In this document: positions 18,322-26,799 of the stretch, one piece after another
How the letters are laid out: each line of letters opens with the position of its first letter
Position numbering within the stretch: position 1 is the stretch's first letter
Origin: Microbulbifer rhizosphaerae
Lineage (GTDB): Bacteria; Pseudomonadota; Gammaproteobacteria; Pseudomonadales; Cellvibrionaceae
Direction of reading: 5' to 3'
Assembly: GCF_014191725.1 (NCBI RefSeq)
Contig: NZ_JACHWZ010000003.1
Span: 186,001 to 250,000, forward strand
Length of the DNA: 64,000 nucleotides
Made by a program: the position numbers and the translations under genes
The notes under the pieces: generated by a model
Database searches by the model: none
Told to the model about the DNA's origin: nothing
The model's input: the letters and a program-made list of their open reading frames with translations, nothing else

Positions 18322-18346
18322 TATGTATATACATATTACATACCAC
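18322..18346. promoter_or_regulatory. Operator-like sites before kfrA-like gene 1
   Basis: Contains the perfect palindrome TATGTATATACATA (18322-18335), overlapped by ATATTACATACCAC (18333-18346). The second motif recurs with one change before the other kfrA-like gene (45888-45901). It lies 26 nt before the start codon, in the divergent spacer with the integrase gene, so it could control both. Confidence 0.6.
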
Positions 18347-18372
18347 AGTACAAAATAATAGGAGCTCTCCAA

Positions 18373-19386
18373 ATGGCACGTGCAGGCATCAACAAGGTCC
18401 AGGTCCAGCGGGCGCGCGATGCGGTGCTGGCACGCGGGGAGAACCCTTCCCTCGATACGATACGTATAGAGCTGGGCAATACCGGCTCCAAATCCACCAT
18501 TCACCGCTATCTCAAGGAGATCGAGGAGGCCGAAAGCACCCGTTTTGACGACGAGCAGCTCCTCAGTAAAACACTCGGGGAAATGGTGGGGCGGCTGGCA
18601 GCCCGGCTTAAGGAAGAGGCCGGTGAGATAGTCTCCGAGGCCGAGAAGCGCCATAGAGAACGGGAAGCCCAATGGGAGAAAGAACGTGAAGGTCTGCAGG
18701 GCGCACTTAAGGAAAGCACAGAGAAGGTGGAAAGTCTGGATCAGCGCCTCGCGGAATCTCAGGCGTCATTGGGCGCTACTTCCGCAGAGCTGCAGTCCGA
18801 ACGGCTCAAGTCCCAGCGGCTGACACAACAGGTCGAGGACCTGAAGGTCCGCCTGGCGGACAAGGACGCCCATCTTAAATCCCTGGAAGACAAGCACCAG
18901 CACGCGAGGGATGCCCTCAAGCACTACCGTCAAGCCAGCAAGGAGCAGCGGGACCAGGACATTCGCCGGCACGAACAGCAGGTACAGCAGCTTCAGGCGG
19001 AACTGCGCCAAGCCAACCAGTCCATCATCGTAAAGCAGGGTGAGCTCACTCAATTCAACAAAGACAATGCACGCTTGGCCAGCGAGTTGGGCGCGGCGCG
19101 TAAGCACGTCGGCAGCCAGGAAGATGTGCTTAGGAGATCAGAGCAACAATTGACCGCTTTACGCGAGCAGCTGAGTGAAACCAACGCCCAGTTGAGCTCA
19201 AAATCCCATGAGAGAGACCTCCTGCAGGAGCAGCTAGTGCGAACTCAACAAGAGCTCAAGGAAAATACGCATCGGCAGAGAGAGCTAGAGATTTCTCTCG
19301 CCGAGGTCCGAACCAGCTTGGGGCATTTTAAGGCGATTGCAGAGGTGAAAGGCGCTACCATAGTAAAAGAAGTGCTGAAACTATAG
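18373..19386 (+). CDS. KfrA-like DNA-binding coiled-coil protein 1
   Basis: A 337-residue protein with an N-terminal KfrA-type DNA-binding domain (residues about 1-60, MARAGINKVQVQRARDAVL..., with the GNTGSKSTIHRYL recognition segment) followed by an almost unbroken alpha-helical coiled coil rich in Glu, Gln, Lys and Leu (about 65-325). KfrA proteins of broad-host plasmids bind and autoregulate their own promoter; here the gene is chromosomal and divergent from an integrase. GGAG lies upstream of ATG 18373. It is likely an autorepressor and may assist recombination or element maintenance (inference). A paralogue is at 45935-47008. Confidence 0.82.
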   Translation: MARAGINKVQVQRARDAVLARGENPSLDTIRIELGNTGSKSTIHRYLKEIEEAESTRFDDEQLLSKTLGEMVGRLAARLKEEAGEIVSEAEKRHREREAQWEKEREGLQGALKESTEKVESLDQRLAESQASLGATSAELQSERLKSQRLTQQVEDLKVRLADKDAHLKSLEDKHQHARDALKHYRQASKEQRDQDIRRHEQQVQQLQAELRQANQSIIVKQGELTQFNKDNARLASELGAARKHVGSQEDVLRRSEQQLTALREQLSETNAQLSSKSHERDLLQEQLVRTQQELKENTHRQRELEISLAEVRTSLGHFKAIAEVKGATIVKEVLKL

Positions 19387-19631
19387 AAAAATCCAAGTAA
19401 GGAGCAGGCGTGCGATATTCTTTACGTAGCCCTCACCGCAGTGTTGAAGTCTTCAAATTTTAGTCCGGCAGACGACAGAGTGACTCCGAGGCCGTCATTT
19501 CCCACTTTTGGGTCGTCACCACAGGGTGGTGAGATTGATATGGATAGAAGCGCCAAAGACTTAAGATTACTTCTGATCTTACCTTCAAGTGGCGAGCGCA
19601 GTACAGGCCTGCTCATTTCAACTGTATGCTG

Positions 19632-20546
19632 TTAGTCCGGTAACGAAATGAACTCCTTTTCGTCACCGGGTACCAGCGGGAAGTTGCCATTCTCCCAGTC
19701 GGCCCTGGCGCGATCGATACGCTCCTTGCGACTGGAGACAAAATTCCAATCCACGTAACGCTCTCCAAGTGACTCTCCGCCGATTAGTGCCAGCAGGCAG
19801 TCCTCGCGGGCTTCGACTTCGATGCCGGGCTCCGGTCGCAGGCTTGCCATGGTGCGGTGGGACAATAGAGTGTCCCGCGCCTGAAGGCTACCCTCAACCA
19901 GGTAGAGTGCCCGTTCATTAGCCTCAGGTAGCACCAGGGTTTGGCCGGCCTTGAGTCGTGCTTCGATATAGAGGGTTTCCGCATGGGTTTTTACTGGTGA
20001 ATGAACGCCGTAGGCCTGCCCCATGATGACCCGCACGGAAACGCCGTTGACCTCCACCTTCGGGATTTCGGCAGAAGGGTAGTGATAAAAGGCCGGGTCG
20101 ATTTCTTCACAGGCTTCCGGCAGAGCCAGCCATAGTTGCAAACCGTGCAGCCGGTGCCGGCTGGCAGTGACTTCCGGGCTTTCCCGCTCGGAGTGCACAA
20201 TGCCCTTGCCGGCCACCATCAGGTTGACGTCGCCAGGGCGGATGGGTTGTAGGCTGCCGAGGGAATCACGGTGCAGGATTTCCCCTTCAAAGAGGTAGGT
20301 TACAGTGGCCAGGTTGATATGGGGATGGGGGCGGACATTGATGCCGTGGCCCGGTTCGAATTCGGCTGGGCCCATATGGTCAAAGAAGATCCATGGGCCG
20401 ACCATCTGCAGGCGGCTGGTGGGAAGGGCGCGACGCACCGAGAATCCTCCCAGGTCTTTGTCGCGAGGACTGATAACGAGATTAATAGCTCCACAGCCAC
20501 TGCCGAAACTGCAGTCCTGTTCAAGTTTACGCTCTTGGATGCTCAT
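19632..20546 (-). CDS. Pirin family protein 1 (classical pirin)
   Basis: A 304-residue bicupin of the pirin family. The N-terminal cupin has the metal-ligand set around PHPHINLATVTYLFEGE..HRD and a later GIVHSERES. Some pirins act as quercetin 2,3-dioxygenases or redox sensors; the role of this one is unknown. It belongs to the longer pirin form, unlike the three YhhW-like pirins elsewhere in the window. It lies 150 bp after the outer-membrane barrel gene on the same strand and ends 245 bp from the end of the kfrA-like gene. Confidence 0.9.
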   Translation of the reverse strand: MSIQERKLEQDCSFGSGCGAINLVISPRDKDLGGFSVRRALPTSRLQMVGPWIFFDHMGPAEFEPGHGINVRPHPHINLATVTYLFEGEILHRDSLGSLQPIRPGDVNLMVAGKGIVHSERESPEVTASRHRLHGLQLWLALPEACEEIDPAFYHYPSAEIPKVEVNGVSVRVIMGQAYGVHSPVKTHAETLYIEARLKAGQTLVLPEANERALYLVEGSLQARDTLLSHRTMASLRPEPGIEVEAREDCLLALIGGESLGERYVDWNFVSSRKERIDRARADWENGNFPLVPGDEKEFISLPD

Positions 20547-20698
20547 GGCTTGCTTCCCGGGGCCTATTGGATGGCGAAATTCTGAGGATTTTACTGGAAA
20601 AACGTCAGCTAGAACACTTCAAATATAAGTGCTTTCGTTTAATAAAATAGAACATCACCGTGGCAATAATAGCTTTGCCGAAAAGCGGCACCTGCTGG

Positions 20699-22093
20699 TC
20701 AAAAGCGAAACTGCACTGTCAATTCAGTAAAGCTGAGATCTTCCGAAGGGCCGGTTTCGCGCATGAATTTCTCCGGCTTGCCAAAAGTTTGTATCGCGGT
20801 GAATACCAGACCGCGGCAGAACGTGTACTCAGCAGTTAAAGACAGCGCGGTTGCGGCGAAGTGAGCGTCGCTATCGTCTGGCTCTCGAATTATCTGGCCA
20901 TTAGGGCTGTAGAGTCCATCCTCAGTCTCTAAGCGCCAGAAAAAATTCAAATCCGCAGTGAGTGCCAATGCATCTGTCGGCTGCAAGTAGAGAAACGTGT
21001 GGAAGTTGTAAAAGTTGCGAGGGCCAAAAACTGCTGCCTCGGAAAAATAATTTCCACGAGGGTAGAGTGGATTGAATGTACCCAGCTCGCTATCGTCAGG
21101 ATCATCGTCTCCGCTGGCAATATTGATGCTCAGTTTCATGGTGGGTTGCCAGTGCATGTCTGCCCACTGATAAGCTGTCTCTGTCGCCAGGGTCCAGGCG
21201 TTGATATCGCCGCTGCCGAAATGGCCGTACTGGTATAACGCCTCCCAGTTCCAGGACCAGTTGCCTGCGTCGCCCCAGTAGCGGACTCCGAAGGAATAGC
21301 GGTCTTCATGCGCGGTGCCCTGGACGTAAGTCGAGTTCTCGTTTTCGTAACCCAGGTAATAGAGGTCAAGATTGCCGGGATACGGTAGCGGTTTCTGGAA
21401 AACACTGTAAATGCCCCAGAGCGCCTGGGTGTCGTTGGTCTTGTCGTCGAAGACGCCGGGTCGGTCCAGCCGCGGCCGCGCAGCGACGACATCGACCCGC
21501 CAGCGGTTGTCAATAACAAACCCCCGACCCCCATCGAAGGTCCGCCGTACATTGGGCCCCTCGCGGACGTCCACGATACGGCCTGAGCCGAATACTATCT
21601 CCTGGCGTCCCAGGCGAAGCGTGGCTTCACGATCATCCCATTTGTCCGGACTCAGGTCGATGAATGCGTTCTGCCACTCAAGCTTGTCTTCGTCCACTGG
21701 GCTGGGGCCTTCGGCGCGTCCGGCTTCCAGCGCACTGGTGAGTTGACCAAAAAACCGCAAGTGACGGTTCCAGTGCAGATCGCCAAACAGGGAGTAACGC
21801 TGCAGCCAGACGCCTCGTTTGTCTTGCGGGTCCTGGCCATAGGTCGGATTGTTGGTGTATTCATAGCGCTGTCGCACCTCGCCGCCGATGGTGAGGTAGC
21901 CGTCGGAGTCATTATTCAAAGGGATGTACTTCCAGTATTCCGGCCAGTGGTATGTGCGCGGCATGCCCTGCAAGTATGAATAGTCCTCGTTAAAGCGCAG
22001 CTTCTTAATGGGTGGAGGCTCTCCGTCTTGCGCAATCCCCGGCCCACTGAGCAAGAGTGGAATGACTGCTAACGCCCCAGACTCATGTCGCAT
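20699..22093 (-). CDS. Alginate-export (AlgE-like) family outer-membrane barrel
   Basis: A 464-residue protein with an N-terminal signal peptide ending near GIAQDG and alternating aromatic beta-strand pattern throughout, ending in FTELTVQFRF, the C-terminal phenylalanine typical of outer-membrane barrels. The segments GGEVRQRYEYTNNPTYG, RQEIVFGSGRIVD and the late W..D stretches match the alginate-export porin family (DUF/PF13372). Members serve alginate export or uptake of diverse small substrates; no alginate genes are nearby, so a channel for a compound handled by this detoxification cluster is more likely. Starts 4 bp after the upstream pirin gene, so co-transcribed. Confidence 0.85.
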   Translation of the reverse strand: MRHESGALAVIPLLLSGPGIAQDGEPPPIKKLRFNEDYSYLQGMPRTYHWPEYWKYIPLNNDSDGYLTIGGEVRQRYEYTNNPTYGQDPQDKRGVWLQRYSLFGDLHWNRHLRFFGQLTSALEAGRAEGPSPVDEDKLEWQNAFIDLSPDKWDDREATLRLGRQEIVFGSGRIVDVREGPNVRRTFDGGRGFVIDNRWRVDVVAARPRLDRPGVFDDKTNDTQALWGIYSVFQKPLPYPGNLDLYYLGYENENSTYVQGTAHEDRYSFGVRYWGDAGNWSWNWEALYQYGHFGSGDINAWTLATETAYQWADMHWQPTMKLSINIASGDDDPDDSELGTFNPLYPRGNYFSEAAVFGPRNFYNFHTFLYLQPTDALALTADLNFFWRLETEDGLYSPNGQIIREPDDSDAHFAATALSLTAEYTFCRGLVFTAIQTFGKPEKFMRETGPSEDLSFTELTVQFRF

Positions 22094-22097
22094 GATG

Positions 22098-22796
22098 TCA
22101 GGCGAGATCGAATAGCATCAACTCGGCGCCACGATCGCTGTGGAGTTCCAGCTTATGCTCGCCGCTGACTGCGACACCATCACCCGATTCAAGACGATGA
22201 CCGAAGAGGGTAACATCGCCGCAAAGGACCTGTATCCAAGCGTATCGATTGTCGGTGAGCTGCTGTTCGAGATCCTGTTCGGGGAGCATCTTCCCGAGAT
22301 AGAAGCGCACATCCTGATGTATGGTTACGGCGCCCTCGCTGCCGAACTGATCTCCTACCAGTTGGAAGCAGCCCAGGCGATCCTCTGCAGCAAATACTTT
22401 TTGCTCGTAACCAGGATTCAGGCCTGCACATCCGGGTTCAATCCAGATTTGTAAAAAGTGCACCCCTTCGCTCTTGCTGTGGTTGAACTCACTGTGGCTA
22501 ATACCCGTACCGGCACTCATGCGCTGAACTTCGCCGGGCCGGACCACTGATCCATTCCCGAGATTGTCTTTATGTTCGAGGGCTCCCGAAAGTACGTAGG
22601 AGATGATTTCCATATCCCGGTGACTGTGGGCTTCAAAACCGCCGCCGGGGATCACACGGTCTTCATTGATTACACGGAGAGTCCGGAATCCCATATATTG
22701 CGGATCGTAATAGTGACCGAAAGAAAAAGTGTGTCGACTGTTGAGCCAGTCAACCTTGGTACTGCCGCGCTCATTGGCTTTACGAATTTGGATCAT
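22098..22796 (-). CDS. YhhW-like pirin family protein 2
   Basis: A 232-residue pirin of the YhhW type, opening with IRKANERGSTKVDWLNSRHTFSFGHYYDP and carrying the cupin metal motif HSHRDMEIISYVLSGALEH and ISHSEFNH. E. coli YhhW opens quercetin in vitro; the natural substrate is unknown. ATG 22796 is preferred over 22820 because AGGAAGGA stands directly upstream. It stands between the MFS exporter and the barrel gene, with a 4-bp gap to the latter. Confidence 0.9.
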   Translation of the reverse strand: MIQIRKANERGSTKVDWLNSRHTFSFGHYYDPQYMGFRTLRVINEDRVIPGGGFEAHSHRDMEIISYVLSGALEHKDNLGNGSVVRPGEVQRMSAGTGISHSEFNHSKSEGVHFLQIWIEPGCAGLNPGYEQKVFAAEDRLGCFQLVGDQFGSEGAVTIHQDVRFYLGKMLPEQDLEQQLTDNRYAWIQVLCGDVTLFGHRLESGDGVAVSGEHKLELHSDRGAELMLFDLA

Positions 22797-22822
22797 GATT
22801 CTTCCTTCCTTATCGAACATTG

Positions 22823-24487
22823 TTACTGGATGGAGCCCCGGGCAGGAATAGGCTCCACCGGCGGTGCGCGCCCAGGCTCGGGGGCGAGTAGATGAGTTAC
22901 CACCGGATCGACACCGCCACGATGAAAATCCCGAGCCCGCTGCTGGATCCCACTATCTAGCACTGAAATGCGTTGATGATGCCGCAGATGGGCAACCCAG
23001 GACTCCTCGATAAAGTATTCGATCATTCGGCCCGGCTCTGCAACGTCTTCAAACAGCCCCCAGGCGAAAGCACCGTGGCGTTCGCGGGAGGCTTTGAGCT
23101 CCCGCATTGCGGTCACAAATTCTGCGGTGTCAGAGATGTCAATGCGGTACTCTACGGTGACCATGACGGGACCGTGGTCCAGGCCCACATCTTTGGCTAC
23201 CAGGGGCTGTGGCCAGTAACCGCTCGGCGTGTGATCCAGTCCTTCATCCTGCAGGAGCCTGAAATGCCAGCTGAGTGCGCCGGCCAACACTGAGCCGCCG
23301 GCGGCAATCAACTGTGTATAGGAAATACCGACATGGCTGGCCACTTGCCCCCAGAGGATGCTGCCGAAGGTCATGGCACCGAAGAAGAAGGTGATAAAAA
23401 TGGACAGGCCGCGCGCTCGCACCCAGTCCGGCAGGGCCAACTGTGCGGAGATATTTAGGCGCGACAGCACCGTGATCCAGCAGGCTCCGGCCAGGAGGCA
23501 TGCAGCAATAGCGACATCTGCGCGTTTTATCAGGGCTAGAGTTACCAGCACCAGTCCCGTTCCCAGCGTGCCCATCAACACCAGCTGATCGGAACTGAAC
23601 TTGCGCACGAGCCGTGGCAGGAAGGCCGCGCCGGCTACGGCGCCGATACCGACGGCGGTGAGGATAGCACCGTAGAGTTGTGGTCCTCCCTGTAGCTCTT
23701 CCCGCGCCACCAGCGGCAGCAGCGCCCAGAAAGCACTAACAAACAGGAAGAACGCCACCGCGCGAATCAGGGTTGCCCGCATTGCGCCACTGGCCCGTAC
23801 GTAGCGCATGCCCGCTCGCATTGCGCTCCAGAAACGTTCTGCGGGCAGGTCGCTTTCTTCCGGCGGCGACGGTTTCCACCAGAGCAAGGCGGCGATCACG
23901 ACCAGAAAGCTCAGGGCATTGACCAGGTAGGGCCAGCCGATACCAAAAGCGGCAATGATCGCGCCGGCGAGCGCGGGTCCAATGGCCCGGCTGACATTGA
24001 TACCCACCCCGTTCAACGCTATGGCCGATTGCAGGTCCGGCCGAGGTACCAGTTGCGGCACTATCGACTGCCAAGCCGGGGCGATGAAGGCCGCGCCGGT
24101 ACCTGATAAGAAGGTGAACAGCAACAGTCCGCCGGGCGTGATTTTCTCCGTAAAGACGAGACTGGCGAGTATCAGCGTGGTGACCGACAGCGCCGCCATC
24201 ACAACGATCAATAGTTTGCGCCGGCTGACCAGATCGGCTAGGGCACCGGCGGCGAGCGCGAACAGGAATATCGGTGCACTGGTGGCGGCCTGTACCAGCG
24301 CCACCATCAATGGCGAGGGGGTCAGCGAAGTCATCAGCCAGCCGGATGCGACATCGTGCATCCAGGTACCGACGTTGGAAATGACCGTGGCGGTCCAAAG
24401 GACTGCGAAGACAGTGTGGGTAAAAGGCGCCCAGGCCGAGCCGGTAGCCCGGTGTTGCTCGCGCTCTTCGTGATCGCTCAAACTCAA
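22823..24487 (-). CDS. MFS exporter (EntS-like, MFS_3) with C-terminal ABM-like domain
   Basis: A 554-residue inner-membrane transporter. About twelve hydrophobic segments fill residues 25-415, with the MFS loop DLVSRRKLL after helix 2. The last 120 residues (VMVTVEYRIDISDTAEFVTAMRELKASRERHGAFAWGLFED...) look like an antibiotic-biosynthesis-monooxygenase-type dimeric alpha-beta domain in the cytosol, as in the MFS_3 family. It likely expels a small aromatic or hydrophobic compound. It lies between a LysR gene and a pirin gene on the same strand. Confidence 0.87.
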   Translation of the reverse strand: MSLSDHEEREQHRATGSAWAPFTHTVFAVLWTATVISNVGTWMHDVASGWLMTSLTPSPLMVALVQAATSAPIFLFALAAGALADLVSRRKLLIVVMAALSVTTLILASLVFTEKITPGGLLLFTFLSGTGAAFIAPAWQSIVPQLVPRPDLQSAIALNGVGINVSRAIGPALAGAIIAAFGIGWPYLVNALSFLVVIAALLWWKPSPPEESDLPAERFWSAMRAGMRYVRASGAMRATLIRAVAFFLFVSAFWALLPLVAREELQGGPQLYGAILTAVGIGAVAGAAFLPRLVRKFSSDQLVLMGTLGTGLVLVTLALIKRADVAIAACLLAGACWITVLSRLNISAQLALPDWVRARGLSIFITFFFGAMTFGSILWGQVASHVGISYTQLIAAGGSVLAGALSWHFRLLQDEGLDHTPSGYWPQPLVAKDVGLDHGPVMVTVEYRIDISDTAEFVTAMRELKASRERHGAFAWGLFEDVAEPGRMIEYFIEESWVAHLRHHQRISVLDSGIQQRARDFHRGGVDPVVTHLLAPEPGRAPPVEPIPARGSIQ

Positions 24488-24522
24488 AGCCTCAGTATGA
24501 CATTCGCTGGTATGGCAAAGGA

Positions 24523-25434
24523 CTAACCAACTTCCAATGCAGCGAAGTGTTCAGCCAGGAAATCAACCAGTGTGCGTACTGTGGATAGTAGCCCCCGCCT
24601 TGTGGGGAAAATGGCATAAATTGCCTCAGGCTGTGGGCTCCACTCCGGTAGGACTCGAACGAGAGAGCCGTCGGCCAACTCGTCCAGCACCATCGTCAAT
24701 GGAAATTGACCCACACCAACGCCGCAAATGACAGCCTGATGCAAGGCTGATGTATCTGAAGCCGTATATCGTGGCGAATGCTTGACGCGCACACTGGCAC
24801 CATCATCCGCAAAGAGTTCCCACTGGCAATGTTGACGCCGCCCTCCTAATGCCAGAGTCGGATACACCTCGAGATCCGTTGGCTGGGTTGGCCAGCCCAT
24901 ACGTTCGAGTAGATCCGGACTTGCTACAAGGCATTGGCCACGATCGCTTAACGAGCATGAGGACAAACTGCTATCGTCGGGTGAGGGCGGGTGGCGACTG
25001 ACCGCGATGTCGAAGCCCTCTTCCAGCGGATCCACCTGTCGGTTGGTAGTCTCCATCTCAAGATGCAGGTTGACCCGCGGGTACAACGCGAGGAAATCTG
25101 CCAGGATTTTCTCCACATGTATGCTCAGCAGCGCCTGAGGGCAATTCACGCGCAATAGTCCCTGGGGCTCGGCCCGGGTCATTTCAATCGCCGCCTGCGC
25201 AGCCTCCGCCTCAACCAGCATCGCCTTGCAGTGTTCGTAATAGGTTTGCCCAATATCCGTGACCGAGAAACGGCGAGATGATCGCTGAATCAGACGGACA
25301 CCCAGCCTTTCCTCAAGGGCAGCAAATCGGCAACTGAGCTTGGATTTTGGTGTGTTCAAGGCGCGACCCGCTGGGGCAAATCCACCGTGCTCGACTATCT
25401 GCACGAAGTAGTAAAGATCATTAAGGTCTTGCAT
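24523..25434 (-). CDS. LysR-type transcriptional regulator 1
   Basis: A 303-residue LysR protein: winged HTH in the first 60 residues (LNDLYYFVQIVEHGGFAPAGRALNTPKSKLSCRFAALEERLGVRLIQRS) and a substrate-binding-like effector domain after residue 90. ATG 25434 begins the family homology; the open frame reaches 25560 but adds no conserved residues. It lies between the isochorismatase/XapX/amidohydrolase genes and the MFS exporter, all on the same strand, and is a good candidate to control either side. Confidence 0.92.
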   Translation of the reverse strand: MQDLNDLYYFVQIVEHGGFAPAGRALNTPKSKLSCRFAALEERLGVRLIQRSSRRFSVTDIGQTYYEHCKAMLVEAEAAQAAIEMTRAEPQGLLRVNCPQALLSIHVEKILADFLALYPRVNLHLEMETTNRQVDPLEEGFDIAVSRHPPSPDDSSLSSCSLSDRGQCLVASPDLLERMGWPTQPTDLEVYPTLALGGRRQHCQWELFADDGASVRVKHSPRYTASDTSALHQAVICGVGVGQFPLTMVLDELADGSLVRVLPEWSPQPEAIYAIFPTRRGLLSTVRTLVDFLAEHFAALEVG

Positions 25435-25620
25435 AGATAATTCATTATTCAGGGTGCAGGGGTGGTTGTTTACAATTTTTGAAAACGAATCCCACCGCCT
25501 GGCAGTCCAGAACCGTCTGGGTTCATCCCAGCCGGCTCGGATCATGCAACATTTCCTCACTGCATTTTAGCTAAGTATATGAGGCGTAATTTTTTCATCA
25601 AAGTAATCTCAGAGAGTTGA

Positions 25621-26304
25621 CTACTTCGCGGGAGCCGGCTCAAGTATTTCACCGTGCTTCACGCGTTCCGGAGCCTTATGTACCATGGTATAAGCGTAAT
25701 CAACTCCCATTCCATAGGCTCCGGAATGCTCCTTAACCAAGTCCATCACAGCATCGTAGGTGTCGCGATGTGCCCAATCGCGTTGCCATTCAAGTAATAC
25801 TTGCTGCCAGGTAACAGGTACTACGCCGGCCTGTATCATGCGATCCATGGCATAGTCGTGCGCGGCCAGCGATGTTCCCCCTGAGGCGTCGGCAACCATG
25901 TAAATCTCGTAATCTGCATCATGCATAGCACTAAGCGCGAAAGTGCAGTTGCACACCTCAGTCCATAGGCCGGAAACAACAACCTTTTTCTTCCCATTCT
26001 TGGCCAGCGCATCACGAACCTTTTGGTCATCCCAAGAGTTCATGGATGTTCTTTCCAGGAGAGGGTTATCCGGAAATACACTCAATAACTCTGGATAGGT
26101 ATGACCAGAAAAGCTCTCGGTCTCAACCGTCGTGATTGTGGTGGGGATATTAAAAATTTTTGCAGCCTTACCCAAAGCGACCACATTGTTCTTTAGCGTC
26201 TGCCGATCAATGCTCTGGACTCCAAAAGCCATTTGTGGTTGTTGATCGATAAAAATCAACTGGCAGTTATCGGGTGTAAGTACTTCGAGCTTCTGTTTGT
26301 TCAT
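25621..26304 (-). CDS. Isochorismatase-family hydrolase (YcaC-like), cytoplasmic
   Basis: A 227-residue cysteine hydrolase. The catalytic Asp is in FIDQQPQMAFG, a Lys in the KKVVVSGLWTEVC stretch, and the nucleophile is Cys of LWTEVC. The YcaC-like subgroup shows the QPQMAFG and DWAHRDTYDAVMDL features. No signal peptide, in contrast to the paralogue at 32035-32760. The substrate is unknown. ATG 26304 has AGGAG 6 nt upstream and overlaps the end of the XapX gene by 38 bp, so it is in one operon with the two XapX genes and the amidohydrolase. Confidence 0.9.
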   Translation of the reverse strand: MNKQKLEVLTPDNCQLIFIDQQPQMAFGVQSIDRQTLKNNVVALGKAAKIFNIPTTITTVETESFSGHTYPELLSVFPDNPLLERTSMNSWDDQKVRDALAKNGKKKVVVSGLWTEVCNCTFALSAMHDADYEIYMVADASGGTSLAAHDYAMDRMIQAGVVPVTWQQVLLEWQRDWAHRDTYDAVMDLVKEHSGAYGMGVDYAYTMVHKAPERVKHGEILEPAPAK

Positions 26305-26482
26305 AAAATACTCCTGGAATATTTAGTTTGTTGAGAGAGCCGGTGCCGACAAAGCCTAATGACATTGCCACCACCAATATCGCACCAACCAGTTTCGGTG
26401 GTGCAGGGAGAGGTAAGTCGAACCAGCGACAGGCTCCGCCAATGATGAGCCCTAAGACGATTCCTGAAATAGAACTGATCAC
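26267..26482 (-). CDS. XapX-domain small membrane protein 2
   Basis: About 71 residues with two hydrophobic helices around a LPLPAPPKLVGA turn, the XapX/DUF1427 pattern. GTG 26482 is chosen because it overlaps the previous gene's stop as GTGA; the longer frame from 26536 would add a charged, unconserved stretch. The family has no known biochemical role; it often sits beside YtcJ-like amidohydrolases and isochorismatase hydrolases. The short tail (NIPGVFYEQTEARSTYTR) overlaps the isochorismatase start. Confidence 0.75.
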   Translation of the reverse strand: MISSISGIVLGLIIGGACRWFDLPLPAPPKLVGAILVVAMSLGFVGTGSLNKLNIPGVFYEQTEARSTYTR

Positions 26483-26715
26483 GGTTTGCCCCCTGGTGAT
26501 TTTGAGGATTTTGTCGACCCAGTTGGTCCGCCGCACAGCTCCTTGTTCTTGGATGGGCGGTGTGAAGCCAAATAGTCCACGATCAAATATCCGGATGTCA
26601 TCGCCACAACAAGCAGAGCACCGAGGATCACTGGCGGTGCAGGGACAGGAATACCTGTTAGCCTGCAGACCACGCCAATTCCGAAAGCCAACAAAATGCC
26701 TAAAACCACTTTCAT
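26479..26715 (-). CDS. XapX-domain small membrane protein 1
   Basis: A 78-residue protein, MKVVLGILLAFGIGVVCRL then GIPVPAPPVILGALLVVAM, i.e. two transmembrane helices with the XapX proline turn, and a hydrophilic tail ending SPGGKP. ATG 26715 has GAGGAG just upstream. It is followed by a second XapX gene in a GTGA overlap; the two could form a hetero-oligomer as in other paired small membrane proteins (inference). Confidence 0.8.
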   Translation of the reverse strand: MKVVLGILLAFGIGVVCRLTGIPVPAPPVILGALLVVAMTSGYLIVDYLASHRPSKNKELCGGPTGSTKSSKSPGGKP

Positions 26716-26799
26716 GATGAACTCCTCACAGTACTGCCTTGCGATGCATCACTTTCGGTAGGGTATTACTGACCGAAAACGTCATCCACCAAAGAATCT

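Noticed and set aside
18373-19386. Plasmid replication or partition region suggested by the KfrA-like protein
   Set aside because: No rep, parA or parB gene is nearby, and both kfrA-like genes sit beside integrases in chromosomal surroundings.
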